From the NCBI GenBank assembly GCA_002898135.1, contig BDTQ01000122.1, positions 1-6,480 on the forward strand: 6,480 bases of DNA. The letters run 5' to 3'. The position numbers were made by a program, and so were the translations under genes. This DNA is from a bacterium BMS3Bbin07. Its GTDB lineage: Bacteria; Nitrospirota; Thermodesulfovibrionia; Thermodesulfovibrionales; JdFR-85. The notes under the pieces were generated by a model, which saw nothing but the letters and a program-made list of their open reading frames with translations, had not been told where the DNA came from and searched no databases. How positions within the stretch are numbered: the stretch's first letter is position 1; every line of letters starts with the position of its first letter. Positions 5,821 to 6,480 of the stretch are shown in pieces.

Positions 5821-5939
5821 TTTTCAGGAAAACGGATATTTGGAGGGGAGAAAAAACTCCCCACCCCTTCCCTGAGAAGGGAAAGGGCGGGGATACAATT
5901 ATCACAATTCAATCCGTTTTGTTCACGGCAAACCCGGAT
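5821..5939. other. Intergenic segment between alkaline phosphatase and the pstS control region
   Basis: The segment is dominated by the terminator at 5851-5892. A perfect 9-bp inverted repeat, AAAACGGAT (5829-5837) and ATCCGTTTT (5912-5920), encloses that hairpin almost symmetrically. The remaining bases show no further promoter or ORF that I can support. With the two PhoB-box arrays this accounts for the whole 289-bp gap between the two genes. Confidence 0.5.
5851..5892 (-). terminator. Intrinsic terminator of the alkaline phosphatase gene
   Basis: Arms 5878-5892 and 5859-5873 pair over 15 bp with a 4-nt loop (5874-5877). In minus-strand RNA positions 5863/5888 and 5867/5884 are G-U wobbles, making the GC-rich stem continuous; on the plus strand they are A-C mismatches. 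Two bases after the stem comes UUUUUU (5856-5851). The hairpin lies about 50 nt after the stop codon of the phosphatase gene and insulates it from pstS. Confidence 0.85.
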
Positions 5940-6480
5940 CTATCTTCTGCCTTTTCCATGTTCTCCGCTATGTTCAACATGTCCCGTCTTCTTTAATGCC
6001 TCAGCAATGATATGATAAATTACGTTCTGCTCCTGGACACCGTGCAGCAGACTTGCCCCGGGACCACCGGCATATATTGCAACGTCCTCACCGGCATGTG
6101 TCTCGCTGCGTTTGGGAATGGTTGCCTCCTGTCTGTAGTCGGGAGCAGCGGTATCCACACTGGTAAGATCTGGCCTGTCTCCCGGGATGTAGCCTGGGCC
6201 GTTGGCATAGCCAAGAGTAGTGTAGGGAAGGCCGTTGGAGTCCGTTGCATAATCCGTCAAGGGCTCTCCCCTGCTGTCGTTGCCGATGACCTTACCCAGG
6301 ATGTCGTTTCCCCGGGTCGGATAACCTGCCATCGTGAATACATGACTATGGTCTGCCGTGACTATAACCAGGGTCTCTTCAGGGTTGATCTTCTCCATGG
6401 CAGTCTTAACCGCATTTGAAAATTCAATTGCCTCTGTCAGGGCACGGAATGCATTGCCGGTATGGCTGGCATGGTCGATC
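5940..6480 (-). CDS. phoA: PhoA-family alkaline phosphatase (C-terminal part)
   Basis: Only the last 179 codons are in the window; the 5' part lies beyond 6480 and the gene ends in TAG at 5942-5940. Alkaline phosphatases of this family hydrolyse phosphate monoesters outside the cytoplasm using two zinc ions and a magnesium ion. The visible part has three metal-site motifs. IDHASHTGNA at the window edge carries the D-x-x-x-H pair (E. coli Asp327/His331). TLVIVTADHSH has the Asp-His pair equivalent to Asp369/His370. SETHAGEDVAIYAGGPG has the His equivalent to His412. The catalytic serine would be upstream. The C-terminus is His/Lys/Arg-rich (HVEHSGEHGKGRR). The gene is codirectional with pstS but has its own terminator, so the two are separate transcription units. 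It probably belongs to the same phosphate-starvation response. The symbol denotes the family, not proven orthology with E. coli phoA. Confidence 0.93.
   Translation of the reverse strand, partial: IDHASHTGNAFRALTEAIEFSNAVKTAMEKINPEETLVIVTADHSHVFTMAGYPTRGNDILGKVIGNDSRGEPLTDYATDSNGLPYTTLGYANGPGYIPGDRPDLTSVDTAAPDYRQEATIPKRSETHAGEDVAIYAGGPGASLLHGVQEQNVIYHIIAEALKKTGHVEHSGEHGKGRR

Noticed and set aside
6012..6419. Plus-strand 135-codon frame opposite the alkaline phosphatase
   Set aside because: It lies fully antisense to conserved metal-site motifs of the phosphatase and has no recognisable features of its own.
1..6480. CRISPR arrays, tRNA/rRNA genes, insertion sequences, phage or defence genes
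   Set aside because: No regularly spaced repeat-spacer structure, cloverleaf, transposase or terminal repeats were seen; the 11-bp repeats upstream of pstS fit regulator binding sites.

Overview
The window is ordinary bacterial chromosome of moderate GC, with every supported gene on the minus strand. It holds a phosphate-starvation (Pho) block followed by the first two genes of a separate redox operon. The hydrogenase/sulfite-reductase type iron-sulfur and flavin subunits suggest an anaerobic or sulfur/hydrogen-metabolising Gram-negative bacterium, for instance Nitrospirota (Thermodesulfovibrio-like) or Desulfobacterota. That placement is inference; no taxonomic marker gene is present.

In the direction of transcription (high to low coordinates) the layout is as follows. 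The C-terminal part of a PhoA-family alkaline phosphatase (5940-6480, cut by the window edge) ends in a strong intrinsic terminator (about 5851-5892). Next comes a regulatory region of about 290 bp. It carries two arrays of 7-bp direct repeats with an exact 11-bp period, read here as PhoB boxes (5792-5820 and 5681-5731), each followed 9 bp later by a -10-like hexamer. pstS (4640-5650) follows, then a hairpin with a broken U-tract (4551-4604), which probably lowers read-through into pstC (3545-4486, TTG start), pstA (2703-3548), pstB (1942-2706) and phoU (1274-1942). The last four genes are joined by stop/start overlaps (ATGA, ATGA, TAATG), indicating translational coupling. After a 110-bp gap containing a good sigma70-type promoter come a [4Fe-4S] electron-transfer subunit of the hydrogenase beta/AsrA family (150-1163) and, overlapping it by ATGA, the first 51 codons of its FAD/NAD(P)-binding partner (1-153).

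The phosphatase releases phosphate from organic phosphate outside the cytoplasm. PstS captures it, PstCA with PstB imports it at the cost of ATP, and PhoU ties transporter state to the Pho two-component system (not in this window). The hydrogenase-type pair looks functionally unrelated and merely adjacent.

No undescribed system is evident. The most interesting material is non-coding: the double PhoB-box architecture upstream of pstS with a possible nine-codon leader ORF inside it, two hairpins whose pairing is complete only in minus-strand RNA, and a nearly leaderless promoter arrangement for the redox operon.
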